Source of the DNA: Ceraceosorus guamensis
Lineage: Eukaryota > Basidiomycota > Exobasidiomycetes > Ceraceosorales > Ceraceosoraceae
NCBI RefSeq assembly: GCF_003144195.1
Contig: NW_020290010.1
Location: 305,495-369,494 of the forward strand
DNA length: 64,000 nucleotides
Reading direction: 5' to 3'
Shown here: one piece after another, positions 12,162-26,234 of the stretch
Numbering within the stretch: the first letter of the stretch is position 1
Layout of the letters: each line of letters starts with the position of its first letter
Position numbers and translations under genes: made by a program
The notes under the pieces: model-generated
Database searches by the model: none
Seen by the model: the letters and a program-made list of their open reading frames with translations, nothing else
What the model was told of the DNA's origin: nothing

Positions 12162-14465
12162 TTACTCGCTCATCCTTCTGGCGAGCCTCTCCGCCAGCGC
12201 GAAGATCCAGCTTTGAGGGTGCGTGCTTGGAACGTTGGGGAAGATGCTTGCATCGCACACGCGCAAGCCATCGACGCCTTTCAGGGTAAGTTCTTGCGCA
12301 TCGATGGGAGTGTCGTTGGGGGAGCGCAGAGCCATGGTGGAGGTGCCGTGGTAGATTGGTCTAGCATTCGCCCTGATCCACGACTCGTAGACCTGTGGAG
12401 GGGTGTTCGAACATGCTCAACATTGGCGAGCAAAGCGGATTGGGATGCGCACTCACTGGTTGTGGTATTTCCTCTGGATGAGGAAATGCGTTGAAATCTG
12501 TGGGTCCGTCAAAACACCACCTGCCAGTCATTCCATCTCTGCCGGGTATACTAGCGGGAGACACCTCGAAACCAGTCTGCTTTAGACGCCTGACGACTTG
12601 CAAAGCGACTTTTGTCGCAAGAGCCAGACGTTTCAAGTCGTCGGGATCTGACAGGTATGCAGGATCGATCAAAGGGACGTCTCTTGGGTCTGCACTTGCT
12701 GGGCGCACCGATCCAGCGGCATTTGGCTGAGCGAGCACAACAAGGACTCCGATCACACCGAGTCCATCTTCCAGCCCCGCATATCTTGGAAAGGAATCGT
12801 CGATGTAGTACGTCGAGAACATCAACTCGATGTCGGCCTGCGGGCGTGGAGGAGCCTTGAGCCAGGAGACACGTGTGTTGCATCTCGAAATGCGCTCACC
12901 ACACGGTACGGGTCTGCACATTTGACGATGATATCTCCGCTTTCATCATGACCAACGTCCTGCGTGTTGAACCACGCAGCGCTTTCCATGAAACCAGTGC
13001 TCGTGAATAGGCCCTTGCCGTGCCGAAAGTAGTCCCACGCGTTGCGAATGCCGTATAAAAGAGCTGAGGCACCTTCGACCATCTTTAATCCAGACTTTTC
13101 CCGCGGTACCAAGAAGTGCAGCGGTACGGCGACGTGGTCCTGCAGGTTGGCGCCGACCTGAGGCAGCGAGAGGCGCACAGGAATGTCGAGCGATTTGAGA
13201 AGATGTGTAGGTCCAATGCCGCTATGATGAAGCAGCATGGGCGTGTCGTAGACTCCTTGACAGAGAATGACCGAGTTCGAAGCTGCGTAATACGCGGCGT
13301 TGGAGTCCGCACTTGGTTTTGCGCTTTGCAGCTCCTCGAACCAGACGCCTTTGGCGGATAGGTTGCCGCTGCTCCCTTCGCCGAGTTGCAGACGCAGCAC
13401 GTTGACGTTTGTGCAAAGCTGTTCGTGCGCACATGTCAGTGTCGCACACTGCGCTTTGCAGAGACACACTCACTGTTAGGTTTGGCCTCGAGAGCACAGC
13501 ATCGGTCAGGAATGCATTGCCAGCGTGACACTTGGTGCCGTCGCTAGCGTGCGAGGCCTGGAGCGTAAAGCTTGCCGTTCCGATGGGGCCTTTGCTCGAG
13601 GAGGCAGCAGGGCTGTGGGAATCGACGACGGTCTTGATGCCCATGCTGTCCAGCTCTTTCAGGATGAGAGCGGTCTGCTCAAACTTGTGCTGACGAGGGT
13701 GATACGTTTCCCAGGGCCCGACGGGCTCTGTCGACGAGCTTTGCAGGCCTTTCGCAGCTTTTGCACCGTTGGAGTCGGGCGCAGGAGGCGCAGTCGCCGT
13801 CTTGTTGCTCGACCAGCCGATGCGATGCTTGGGAAGTCTGAGAACAGATTCCAAAGCGGAGGCTGACCAGCTTGGAGCCTGCAGCTTTTCTGCCCACGCG
13901 TTTAGCTCGGCGTGTGGGCCAAGCGTGTAGATGGAAGCATTGATGGCGCTGCGAGGTATCGCATGTCGTCAGCGTTGTCGTCCCGCCGGACAGCTGCTCG
14001 GGTCTCACCTCGATCCTCCAACGACTCTGCAGGTGAGAGGAGGAGGACGTGTTAGAAGTGCCTGAATGGTCTACAGCGCGGCGGTAGCACGCACTTTCCT
14101 GAGAGCATTCGTACGCTTCTCCCTCCCAGACCATTTTGAGGTGTAGTATACCTAATGAACGCATACTTTGGATCGTAGCTTCGAACGATGCTGAAAAGCG
14201 GTAGCCGGGAGAGGACATCATCGACGCGCGGCCCGTAATTCAGCACCAGGATCTTGTTATCGGGATTCTCCGACAGTCTTGATGCCAGAACTGAGCCGCT
14301 GGTGCCAGCTCCCAGAATGATGTGCGTGTATTCCGTCGCATTTGCTGGAGCAGGAGGAGCTTGACGAGAGGAAAGGCGTGGGAAGGCCTCGACTCGAGTG
14401 CCTGCTTGCGACGCTTTGACTTGGCCAGGCGAGGAGGCGCCGAAGACGCTGCTGAAGAAGGTCAT
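12162..14465 (-). CDS. GMC-family FAD oxidoreductase
   Basis: Six exons: 14465-14095, 14026-14009 (18 nt), 13948-13474, 13418-12900, 12837-12457 and 12392-12162, giving 664 residues in continuous phase. The N-terminal Rossmann motif IILGAGTSGS binds FAD. The 18-nt microexon completes the family signature GKVVGGSSAIN. The C-terminal domain ends with IYHGTSTM and VPSTHPQSW, which carry the active-site histidine pair, in the usual place before the FAD-proximal VDGLRVCDASIFP. Known members (aryl-alcohol oxidases, glucose oxidase, choline dehydrogenase) oxidise alcohols; the substrate here cannot be told. The start is tentative. Upstream of 14465 the frame stays open and encodes a hydrophobic run (VALILLHFV), so an upstream exon could supply a secretion signal. 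Confidence 0.9.
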
Positions 14466-15611
14466 GACGAAGTGCAGGAGTATGAGCGCGACTTTCGGGT
14501 CGTGTTGGGCGACGCGGGTATCGCCCGCGCCCAGGGCTGCCTGGTCAGCAGCGTCTGGAGGTGAGGCAAGTGGGAGTCACGAGTATATCCGAGATTCGAT
14601 CCCATCCGTGTCGGAGCGTCGCTTGGTCACTGGTGGGATCGAGTGCGGGACGCTTACACACAAGCCCGTCTGGATTCGGTTGTGCATTGGCACTTCTGCA
14701 TCCCGACCGCACTGCGGGCGAGGAGAAGAACATGTACCTCACACGCTGGGCTTTATTTAAGCTTTGGCTGCCTTTTCTGGAATGCCCCGGTGATGACGCA
14801 CGCGGGCAGGCGAGGTGCATGCTGCCGTGCGCTGCTTCTTTACACACACTCATCACGCTCGTTTCGTGTGTCTGAGTCAGCCAGCTGCCAATGACGAATG
14901 TCAGCCGTTATCATGGACCGTTCAGGGCGCAATCTTGAATCGCCGTGCCTGACCACGATCGACGCGAAACGCTCGGTATGGGCGTCTCTTTGAAGATGCG
15001 AATCGCATATATGTACGGCACACGCGGAGCACGGCAAAACCTCTATAGGTACTTGTCTACGCGTCTTTCGCCCACGTCGAGCCATATATATGCAGTCAGG
15101 CACTCGTATCAATCGGAGGATTGCACGCGTCCGCGGGCGCGCCCCGCCGGGTCTGTAGTCGTGAGTTTCAGCTGCGTCGTTGAAGAGAGGTTTGAGGCTC
15201 GATTCACATCTTGAACATCACGCCATCTTGCATGTGGGCGATGAGCCACTTGAACACAGATCACGTGAGTCACAAATGAGTGACGAGCGGAGCACAGACC
15301 ACGTGAATGAGTGACTCGCTCGAGCATCCGTGTATCTCAAGCAAACGTCTTGCGCTCACGGTGCCAGCGCCACCCAGTGTCTGAGACAAGTCTGCGGATA
15401 AGACGCCCGCTCAGAGTCTCATCAGCCACGACAGCGGCCTTCGACCGGGGCCGGAGCAGGCGTCCGCTAGTGCAGTGATGCGCGTCCATGCATTCGAGGG
15501 AATCTCTGACTCGTGACTTACATCAGTCACCACACTCAGGCTAATGTCTCGACGCACGCGATGTGGAATGTCTTTGCATGAATTGACTGAGGCCAGAATT
15601 AGCTTTTCTCC
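14466..15611. other. Spacer between GMC gene and threonine synthase
   Basis: No gene supported. It contains TCGTGA/TCACGA words near 15160 and 15505. It should hold the GMC promoter and possibly an upstream non-coding or signal-peptide exon near 14520-14620. Confidence 0.5.
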
Positions 15612-17563
15612 CTATACGCTTTCGGTACCCTTGCCTTGCGCAGCAGAGACCTTTCCTGCCTCCAGCTCAATGACCTTTTTGGTCGCCTCCACCAGTCTCT
15701 CCACCTTTGGCGCGCTTTGCGAGTCAGCATCGGCCAGCTTGACGTCTCTGACGCGCCTCTCCTTTTCAAGCAAGCCGTGCATCTCCTTTGGCAAGACGTC
15801 TCGCTCAAAGTCGAAAGATGCACCCGCAGATTCCAAAGACGATGTGACTGCTTCGCTGAATTTGGCCGGATGCGCTGTGGACAGCACCACTTGATGCTTG
15901 GCGCCTGCTCGACGAGCCGAGAGGCGGTTGGCTGCGCAAAATCCTACTGCCGTGTGCGGGTCGATGAGGTAGGAGGGAGGTGCATTAAAGTAGCGCAGGA
16001 TCGTCTCCTTGGTCTGCGGGTTCGAGAGCAAACGTGAGAGGGGCAGTCCGGCTCGCTCTCTCGCACGTGCCCACACTCACCTCCTTGTCGCTTACTCGCT
16101 CAGCTTCGAAATCTCTCCTTGCAACCTCAAGCTGGTTCTTGTCGACCTGGAACCTGCCCTGCTCCTTGAGCTCCTTCATCCACTGTGCCAACTGCTTGCC
16201 CGCGTCGCCTTCTCTGTCTGATCCGGAAGCGGTTTCGGAGGCAATGTACCACAGCAACCTTTCAAAGTTGCTGCTGACCAGGATATCCATCGCTGGGCTC
16301 AGGGTAGCCTTGACACCGCTCGCATCCTTTGCCGTGCCGGCTTGAGCGCCGTCGGAGCTTCCTTGCGCGGGCTCAGTCTGAGAAGCCCCGGCATCCCCGG
16401 AGGCCTCCTTTTCGTACGCGCCAGTGGACCAAAAGCGTTGCAAAATGTCGTTTTCGTTGGTCGCAACGACAAGGTTTGTAACTGGCAGGCCCATCCTCTT
16501 GGCGTAGTAGCCCGCCAAGATGTCTCCAAAATTGCCAGTCGGAACGACAAACTCTATGTCGGGAGATGCTTCGCCTGTCTGTTGCAAGAGTTGGAACCAC
16601 GCGCTAAAATAGTAGACGATTTGTGCCAGGATGCGAGCAAAGTTGATGGAATTGATCGCTCCGAGCCTGTGCTTGGCGTTGAATTGCGCATCCGAAAAGA
16701 GCGCTTTGACGACGTCCTGGCGGCGTGCGAAGGACGTGAGCCGCGCCTCCTGCCCCGCGTGCCCCGCAAACACGCACCTGGCAATCATCAAAGGTTCCCT
16801 CGACAGCCAAATTGTGCACATTGGCGTCGAGCACAGTGGTCATCTGAGCCTCTTGAATGGGGCTCACTCTGCCCTTTGGATGCAGAATAAAGATGCTGAT
16901 GTCCGCTTTGGAGCGCAGTCCCGCGATCGCGGCGCTGATAGAAGAAGGAAGCAGCTTGAGCGACAAGAGGCTCTGCAATGATTGGTGCGCGAAGACTTAC
17001 CTGCCAGTGTCACCGCTCGTGGCGCCCACAACAGTCAGCTTCTGCCTTTCGCCCTCTGCCTTGCCCGCGTTCCGCCTCTGCAAAAAGTATTCGAATAGGT
17101 TGCCCAGCGTCTGCAGCGCGACGTCTTTGAAAGCAAACGTGGGACCATGCCAAAGCTCGAGACACCATTCTTGAGCGCTACCGCTCGCAGAAGAGTTGAG
17201 CTTTTTCAACGGCGTCGTCTTGGGATCCCTGAACTCGCTGTAGCTTTTCTCCAGCAGCGCTTTCAGGTCGGCTGGCTGGATGCCTCCCTCTTCTGCAGTA
17301 GGAGGAATGAAGAGCGAGAGGATCTCAAAGGAGAGGGCGGGAAAGGAGAGGTTGCGCCAGCGTGTGGACCAGTCTGCGGGAATCGATGGAAGGTTCACAG
17401 GAATGTAGAGTCCACCATTGGGGGCGAGGCCTCGCAAGACTGCCTGAAGGGCAGTGCGGTCAGCGATTGATCACGCGAAGGCGAGGTCGGACAAGCTACC
17501 CACCTCTTCGAACGTCAGTCGTTCAGCTCCACCCCGCGTCGAGAGGTAGCGCATGCCAGACAT
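15612..17563 (-). CDS. THR4: Threonine synthase
   Basis: Five exons: 17563-17504, 17443-17001, 16934-16778, 16716-16081 and 16013-15612, giving 565 residues. The N-terminus YLSTRGG..LTFEEAVLRGLAPNGGLYIP is diagnostic. The PLP-binding lysine is in HGPTFAFKD (about residue 126), followed by the phosphate-binding ATSGDTGSAA, which is rebuilt exactly across intron 2. The enzyme converts O-phosphohomoserine to threonine and phosphate, the last step of threonine synthesis in the cytosol. A Ser/Ala/Gly-rich insertion of about 45 residues (encoded near 16290-16415) interrupts the catalytic domain and explains the extra length over the roughly 515-residue yeast enzyme. The start gives the standard N-terminus of the family with no leader. 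Confidence 0.95.
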
Positions 17564-17905
17564 GTCGGCGTTACTGATGAATCTTGCTTGGTCGCCAGAG
17601 CGGTCCAGCGGGTCGCGATGGTGCGAGGAGAGCGCATTTTATGATCTCCGACTCGATAGTGACTTTTGACTTTGCTTGAAGCGTCGCGAGCGCTACTCTC
17701 TGCGGTGAGTCACGTCTATGATTCAAATTCATAGTTCGCGACTAGCACGTGCCGGAAGGAGCGCACACATCGGCCATCGGTGAGGGGGGATTCAAACGAT
17801 CTCCTATCGATTCCCTCGAATGAGCCATGATGTAGTCTCAAATCTGGCGATTTGCACTAGTTCCATTTGGCGCAGTGGTACTAACCTCTGTTGTTGGATT
17901 AATTG
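17564..17905. other. Threonine synthase promoter region
   Basis: About 340 bases between the divergently placed threonine synthase start and the tRNA gene. A TGGCGCAGTGG word at about 17870 matches an RNA polymerase III A-box, but no tRNA can be folded around it. No open frame of interest. Confidence 0.45.
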
Positions 17906-17987
17906 GGCGGCCTAGTATAGTGGTTAGTACATCAGATTCTGATGAACACATATTCTGAGGAGCCCGGTTCGATTCCGGGGGTTGCCT
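17906..17987 (+). tRNA. tRNA-Gln(CUG) with a 10-nt intron
   Basis: The acceptor stem pairs GGCGGCC with GGTTGCC through seven pairs (two G-U). The D stem GTA/TAC, the anticodon stem TCAGA/TCTGA and the T stem CCCGG/CCGGG are all intact, with TTCGATT as T loop. The anticodon loop reads TTCTGAT, so the anticodon is CTG (17939-17941), decoding CAG. A 10-base insert at 17943-17952 falls exactly one base after the anticodon, the canonical tRNA intron site. The A-box (in 17912-17930) and B-box (GGTTCGATTCC) are clear and a T run follows. The discriminator base is T. Confidence 0.93.
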
Positions 17988-17991
17988 TTTT
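17987..17991 (+). terminator. RNA polymerase III T-run terminator
   Basis: Five T residues directly follow the tRNA acceptor stem, as expected for Pol III termination. Confidence 0.75.
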
Positions 17992-18975
17992 GAAGCTCCA
18001 GACTCAACATCTCTGTTTTTCCCAACTATGCATCAAGCTAGATTAGCAGAAAGACCCATACAGCCAACAAAGTAACCTTATAGAGACACCGGTTGAAAGA
18101 ACCTACCACCGGCTGCTGCTGCAGAGCCAAGCTGAGACGGAGGCATCAAAGCGCTTTGATGCGCTCGCGAAAAGGCACTCTTGTGGTTGGACGAGCCCGT
18201 AAAATGAGCAAAGACAATCAAGAATGATGAGAGTCATCCGCAACCGACGTTCACAAGTAGTGCTGCAGACACCTGAAGAATGATACATTTTGGAGGCTCC
18301 AGATAGGAAGTGTATTCAGAAGAAGTCAAGCTGGAGCGGGCAGTCTGGACGGGAGAATGAAGCCTGATCAGAAACGGTCGGTAATGAGCTTCCTAACATT
18401 TAAAGTGGCATGGAGGTGCGACTTGCGGGGGGAAGTTCGGAAGTATGTTGGCATCAGGTACCGGTCGTACTCGCAATTTGCGATAAGGAGCATGTGAAGC
18501 ATGCTTGAAGTTCACTTCATTCGTGGTGGTCCATTTACCGCCTTCTGCGAATCATGATCTTGAAGGCACGGTTCACATGACTCTCTATGCCTGTCAGCCA
18601 CGCACGAACGCTGAAGGGCAGGGCATGTAATCAAGCCTTAATGACGCCTTGCTCAGCAGCGACACTGTGGCGCCGCGGCCTGGACCGAACGCATAGGCCG
18701 TGCTTGAAGCGGCCAAAACTAAATCACCTTCTCACAAAACTTCTTGTTACGTATTCGCGGCGGCATGGACCCGTTCGCACCGAGCGCTACCTTGTCATCC
18801 TTAAATGACCTTGATTTGTGAGGCTTGCCCCGCTTGAGGTCGAGTCTAGAAATGAGACGTCACACCGCCACTCATCACGGAGTGCGTAGTTGCCATGCAT
18901 CAAGTTCAAACGACCGCGGCGCATCGAATCCCTGTCGCGATGTATGACCGTGCAAGATCATTCATTCCGTCCTCA
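17992..18975. other. Spacer without a supportable gene
   Basis: About 980 bases between the tRNA terminator and the 3' end of the PheRS gene. It is relatively AT-rich and has no frame with splice logic. No repeat of note. Confidence 0.55.
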
Positions 18976-20663
18976 TCACCGCAGCTCAACCCCCATGTCC
19001 TCTGCCAACCGCTCGCCTATCGCTTTATGTAACGCATTGATCTCCTCATGCTCTAAACTCCTGTCCATGCTCCTGTAAGTTATTCTGTAGCAGTAGCTCT
19101 TTCTCTTCGTCTTTGGATGCTCGAATCTGTCTGTGAGTTCTACGCTTTCCACCAGGTCCTTTGCCACATCCCTTACGATCTCGTAAACATCATTGTCGTG
19201 CGGCTCATGAGATGCTAGCCAAAAGGAGACGTCTTTGAGGACCGGGGGATACTTGCTGTAGGGCTTGAAGGTGACGAGCCCTCCAGCAGCACTAACGCCA
19301 GTCTCGGAAGGCGGAACACTTTCAGAGGCTGTTGACCCACGAGATTTGCTGCCGTCCATAGCAAATTGGTTAAGGAAGCGAGGGTCTTTGGACCAGAATA
19401 GACGAATGTCTGGAATCGAATATAGGACCATTGCTATCCTTTCCAGTCCCAGACCGAATGCCCAGCCGGTCTTGTGCGACACGCCTGCGAGTTCAAGGCC
19501 GCAACTGTGAGCCAACGCGTTGTTCGGCTAACAGCCCTTTCAAACTCACCGCTGTCTTTCAGCGTCTTCTCCATGACGACACCAGAGCCCAGAATCTCAA
19601 GCCATTTGCCTCTGAACCACACCTCGACCTCAAAGCTGGGACTCGTAAAAGGAAAGCTGGCGGCGATCCACCTCACCTTGAGGGGCTCAGCGTGTGCTGC
19701 TCGATCCGCCGCTTGATCCGTGCTTGCACCGCCGGCAAGAGCAGCGGCAGCAGCGTCTGCTGCATGTCGTGGTCCAAAGAGTCGAAGGACGAGCCCATTC
19801 AAAGTGGCTTTAAGGTGCCGAGCACTGAGCTGAGCCGCTACGAGCCGTTCCTGACTGGTAGCGTGACCCGCTTGCCATCCACCGGCCTCCGTGATGTCTA
19901 CTTCGTCCTCGATCTCGATCTTGGCGTCTCGCAGATGTGCCTCCATATCTTGGCACTCTTTCTCGACTCTACCGCCCGGTAAAAAATCATCTTGCTGCCA
20001 AACCGAGGCACCTTCCATCTGGTGAAAGATGGGGTAATGCGAAGCGTCAATCTCGTCCCTTCTATACACGTCGGCCGTCAGCAGCCAGTGATCATGACCC
20101 TGGGAAAAGACCTCGACTTCGTGCGCGGATGTATGCGTGCGCAAGCATATATTCCTGTTGATGTAGTACGTGTCTGTCGGACTTCTACCGGGGTGATCAA
20201 GAGGGAAGCCCAAGGTGTCGAAATTGAGAGCAGAGGTGACGACTGGAGACGAAGCTGAAATGGCGGTGTGGTGGCACAAATGACCTTCAATCTCTTTGCG
20301 TAGCAGCGCGAGTGGATGAGACGCGCTGTATGGAAGCTGAGGCGAGCTGGAAAGCCGCTCTCGGATTGAAGGAGGCAGGTTGGTATAGTCGTCTGATGTG
20401 TAATGTTCACCTAGCACCGTGAGCGAGCTCGACCTCGCTGCAGCCGAGCGTGAAAAAGCGTGGAATGAGCGCAGGGAAGACGGGCGCACCGCACGAATCG
20501 ATCCTGCTGCCACGGCTGGTCTGCAATGCTGTTTGCGAAGCGGCAAGGCTGAGACTGCGAAACAAGAGAAGCATCTCGACTGCGCTGTCGGTCGCTGGTT
20601 TCTGAGCCGAGCAGCTTGGAAGAGTTGCGCCACCACCACTCCTGCTTCTGACGTCGAACGCAT
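18976..20663 (-). CDS. MSF1: Mitochondrial phenylalanyl-tRNA synthetase
   Basis: Two exons, 20663-19550 and 19484-18976, giving 540 residues. The N-terminus is Arg/Ala/Ser-rich, as in a mitochondrial targeting peptide. The class II synthetase core follows: [34 protein letters not shown] (motif 2) and [13 protein letters not shown] (motif 3, rebuilt just after the 65-nt intron). The C-terminal ~100 residues ([13 protein letters not shown] to the end) form the FDX-ACB anticodon-binding domain seen only in the monomeric organellar enzyme. The enzyme charges mitochondrial tRNA-Phe. The frame is open further upstream to 21071, but that would overlap the start of the divergent helicase, so 20663 is preferred; 20771 is the other candidate. 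Low-complexity Ala/Asp insertions sit in mid-protein. Confidence 0.94.
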
Positions 20664-21036
20664 GCCTGCCCAATATGCTCGAGCGACGCACGGAGGGCAG
20701 CAGAAAAGCGGTGATGAACAGGGTCGCGATCCCTTTGCCGTCGAGGAGATTCGCGATTGCGTCTGCGGCATATGGGTGGATGAGAACAGGGAAAGGTCAG
20801 GCTCGCGTGCATGGCAAAGGTGGCCGGTGCGTCCGCTGCTGCGCGTAATTTGACTAGTGCGATTTAGATTGAACGTCTTTGACCGGCGCACTTGGCGCGC
20901 CACCCTCGCTTCGACTTCCACATCTCCATCCCTCAGCCAAATCGCTCGCGCTTCTGGAGCGTGGTCGTTCTTTTTGATCACACCATTCTGCACGATCGCC
21001 AACACTAACCTCGTGCTCTGAGCTCTGAACGCCACC
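20664..21036. promoter_or_regulatory. Shared divergent promoter, PheRS and DDX41-type helicase
   Basis: 373 bases separate the two divergent start codons. No clear TATA box is visible. Shared control of the two genes is possible but not shown. Confidence 0.5.
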
Positions 21037-23153
<2,117 letters not shown>

Positions 23154-24113
23154 TGTTACAATCTGTACTCGTCTTCGACTTTGTACTTTTACTAGCATGC
23201 AACAGCTCCACACTCATGATCATCAGGGCCGCGTGTACTAGTACCTTGCGTGACAACCGTCAATCACACCCATGGTTGGCAACTGTGTGCGCGCTTTGGA
23301 CCGTAGGTAGTCATACGTCGGTGCTGGGCCAGGCTCTCATGCATCAGCGATCGCGGCCACGCCAACGAGGCCGCGCGGCCTGCTGCCGCGGCCGTCTCTC
23401 GCGTCGATCGATCGTTCATTCGATCACGATTGCTGCGCGGGACTTCCGCGGTGGCGCGCGCGCGTGCGCGCGCGTGAACGGTGCAGTGGGCATGGCGTGC
23501 TGCACCGCGACACTCTCATGACTGCGAGTCATGGTGTGCTGGTGCCGGCCGGGGGCATCAGCACATGCAGGAAATCCTGCGAGGCTTCTTTTCTGCGTAT
23601 CGCGTGCACTGATCCGGAGCCCGTTTTGGCAACTTGGCAGATTGGTTGATTGCGCGTATCAAAGCTGTACACCACCAACTTGGAGCGCCAGCTTCTTGAA
23701 CGTCATCATCATCGCCAGTCGATTAACACAACGTCAGCCTCGTCATCTTGCACAGCCAGCGTCAGAGCACCCGCTCCGTCATATTCGTCCGATAGTCTGC
23801 ATAGACACCATCCCCGGTTTCTGGACCTTCGACACGCGGGCTGCGCATCCATCCTGGCACTATCGGCCTAATTGACCTCTCTTCAGGCTACCTGCCTAGA
23901 TACCCTTCACCGACAAAGCGCGGCTCTTCACGGCCTTTCTCTAGGTCTGTGCTATCGCGACGACCTCTGCTAAGCCCAAGCAAGCACAGGAACGGCCTGT
24001 AAAGCGAGCACATATCTTGCCTGTCCGCAAGACACATCACACGTGCGCCCAGAGGCTCCTGAAACACCTCGTCAGTCGCCAGCAAGTCGTTCGCGAATCA
24101 CAATCACTACAAG
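23154..24113. other. Spacer, GC-rich, upstream of PP2C gene
   Basis: No gene supported. An alternating CG/TG stretch (CGCGCGCGTGCGCGCGCGTG) lies at about 23455-23475 and could adopt Z-DNA. The last few hundred bases should hold the PP2C promoter. Confidence 0.5.
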
Positions 24114-26234
24114 ATGGGACAGACACTAAGTGAACCGGTGGTGGAAAAGGTGCGTCTCGCGCCCAAGAGAGCGTGGATGATGATCATGGTACAGCAGCGG
24201 AGGCTGGGCAAAGTGCAGCGCATGAGCACTTGGCTAGTCGCCTACAAGGCGCTTCCAGTGATCAGCAGATGCTTGCTACATCTTCATCCACGACTCAGGA
24301 CGCATTTGCGCACTACTGCGCACTCAGTACGTTTGTTGGTACCATCACATGACTAATGCTTTGCACCTTGTCACGTAATCTGCAGCATACCCAAACCGGC
24401 GAGGATGACACCTTGATATACGGAGTGTCGGAGATGCAAGGATGGAGAATCAGTACGTAGCACGAGTGGTCTTGGGGCTCTGCGTGGGCTTGCTTTGGGC
24501 TGATGCCAAACATTGCTCTTGCAGGCATGGAGGATGCCCACGCTACTATACTCTCGCTGGACCCGTCTCTGAAGGGCGACGAGAAGGCATCATTCTTTGC
24601 AGTGTACGATGGACACGGAGGCTCCACAGTGGCCAAATACAGTGGTGAGACCGTCCACCAACGACTGGCAAAGACGGACGAATTCCAGCGCGGTCAATAC
24701 GAAGCTGCCCTGAAACGCGCATTCTTGGGCACTGATGAGGACCTTAAGAGCAGTGAGTGACAATTGTATACGGTCTTTGAGGATACGTAGCCTAACGCTC
24801 GTCCTCTATCAGACAAGGAATTCGCATTCGATCCATCTGGCTGCACGGCTGTCGCTGCTCTTCTCGTCGCTGGTCCCCCGAGTCAGGGTCAAGAGACTGC
24901 AAAGCCAAACGTGCCACGCCGTATCATTGTCGCCAATGCGGGAGACTCGCGAAGCATCCTGAGCTACAAGGGCGAGGCCAAACCGATGAGCTTTGATCAC
25001 AAACCGCAGAACAAGAGTGAGCAGCTTCTGCATCAGAGCGGGCAATGGCCGCTGAAAGTTTGACACGCTCTTCTTCCTCATGCATCCCGCAGACGAGCTT
25101 TCTCGCATCAATATGGCTGGCGGCTTCGTCGAATTCGGTCGCGTGAATGGCAATTTGGCGCTTTCCCGAGCCATTGGAGACTTTGAATTCAAGCAAAATT
25201 ACTCGCTGCCCCCTGAGGAGCAGATCGTCACAGCGGACCCAGAGATCATCTCGCATGATGTGGACGGAGAGGAAGAATTCTTGGTGCTGGCTTGCGACGG
25301 AATCTGGGACTGTCTCAGCAGCCAGGAAGTGGCAGATTTCGTAAGAAGGCGCATCGCCGAAGGCAAAGAGCTCAAAGACATTTGCGAGGAGGCCATGGAT
25401 AGATGCCTTGCACACGACCCGGATGTTGGAGGTGTCGGCTGCGATAATGTGAGTGCGGGTAGAATGAATACGCCGAGTTGCGGGCAGGATGAATACGTCG
25501 AGTGGAGCACTGAAGAATGCCTCCTCATCTCGGGCCAGATGACGATCTGCGTCGTGGCACTTCTCGGTGGGCGTTCCAAGGAGGAATGGTATGCTTGGGT
25601 CAAGGACCGGGTCGAAAAGAAAATTGGTTGGGACACGCCTCTAGAGCCGGCGGATCCACTCAACACCCTCAACAGGTCAAACCAAGGTGGTGCTGGTAGC
25701 TCTGGCGGCGGTCTCTCCATGGGGCGACTTGGCGCCATGGGCGGTGGGTCTGTGTTGTCCGCTCTGGCTGGCGGCCTCAACGCTGGTGATGACGATGATG
25801 AGCGACCTGGCTCCCTTAGACTCCCTGGTGGGCTTGCTGGGGCACTCGGCGGAGCGGGCATCGTCTTTAGACCGGGGAATCAAACCGACGATGATGGGGA
25901 CGTCATCTATGAAGCACACGTTGTCAACTCGGACTCGGACGAGTCCGAAGAGTCGAACAACGCACCGAGTAGCAAGGACGCCGCCAAGATCGAGGAACTG
26001 TCGGAGGCAGGCTCAGATGAGGCAGAGAAGAGAAGTCAGCAAGGTCAAGAGGGCCGACCCGACCTGACTCATCAACCCGAAATCGTCGAATCTCCCCAAG
26101 AAGGTGCCGCTGCTGCGTCTTCTGCCGGGAGCAAGACCGCCGCCGCCGCCGGTCAGGCTTCTGCTGCAAACGTGGAAGTTAGGCAAAGTACCGAAGGGAC
26201 CGTCCAGGAGGACAAGGATGCCAGCTCGACTTGA
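24114..26234 (+). CDS. PP2C-type Ser/Thr phosphatase (Ptc2/Ptc3-like)
   Basis: Six exons: 24114-24149, 24386-24452, 24525-24752, 24813-25016, 25093-25448 and 25539-26234, giving 528 residues. The N-terminus [24 protein letters not shown] aligns with yeast Ptc2/Ptc3; Gly2 is in position for myristoylation (inference). Metal-binding residues sit in MEDAH, DGHGG, DGIWD and CDNM. Known relatives dephosphorylate stress MAP kinases, cyclin-dependent kinase and checkpoint kinases. The catalytic domain ends near residue 330; the last ~200 residues are Gly-rich, then acidic and Ser/Ala-rich, probably disordered. Intron 1 is long (236 nt). Intron 5 (25449-25538) is 90 nt, stop-free and in frame, so its retention would insert 30 residues just before a metal-binding segment. 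Confidence 0.92.

Noticed and set aside
17868-17886. tRNA-like A-box word upstream of tRNA-Gln
   Set aside because: No acceptor stem, anticodon arm or B-box can be formed around it.
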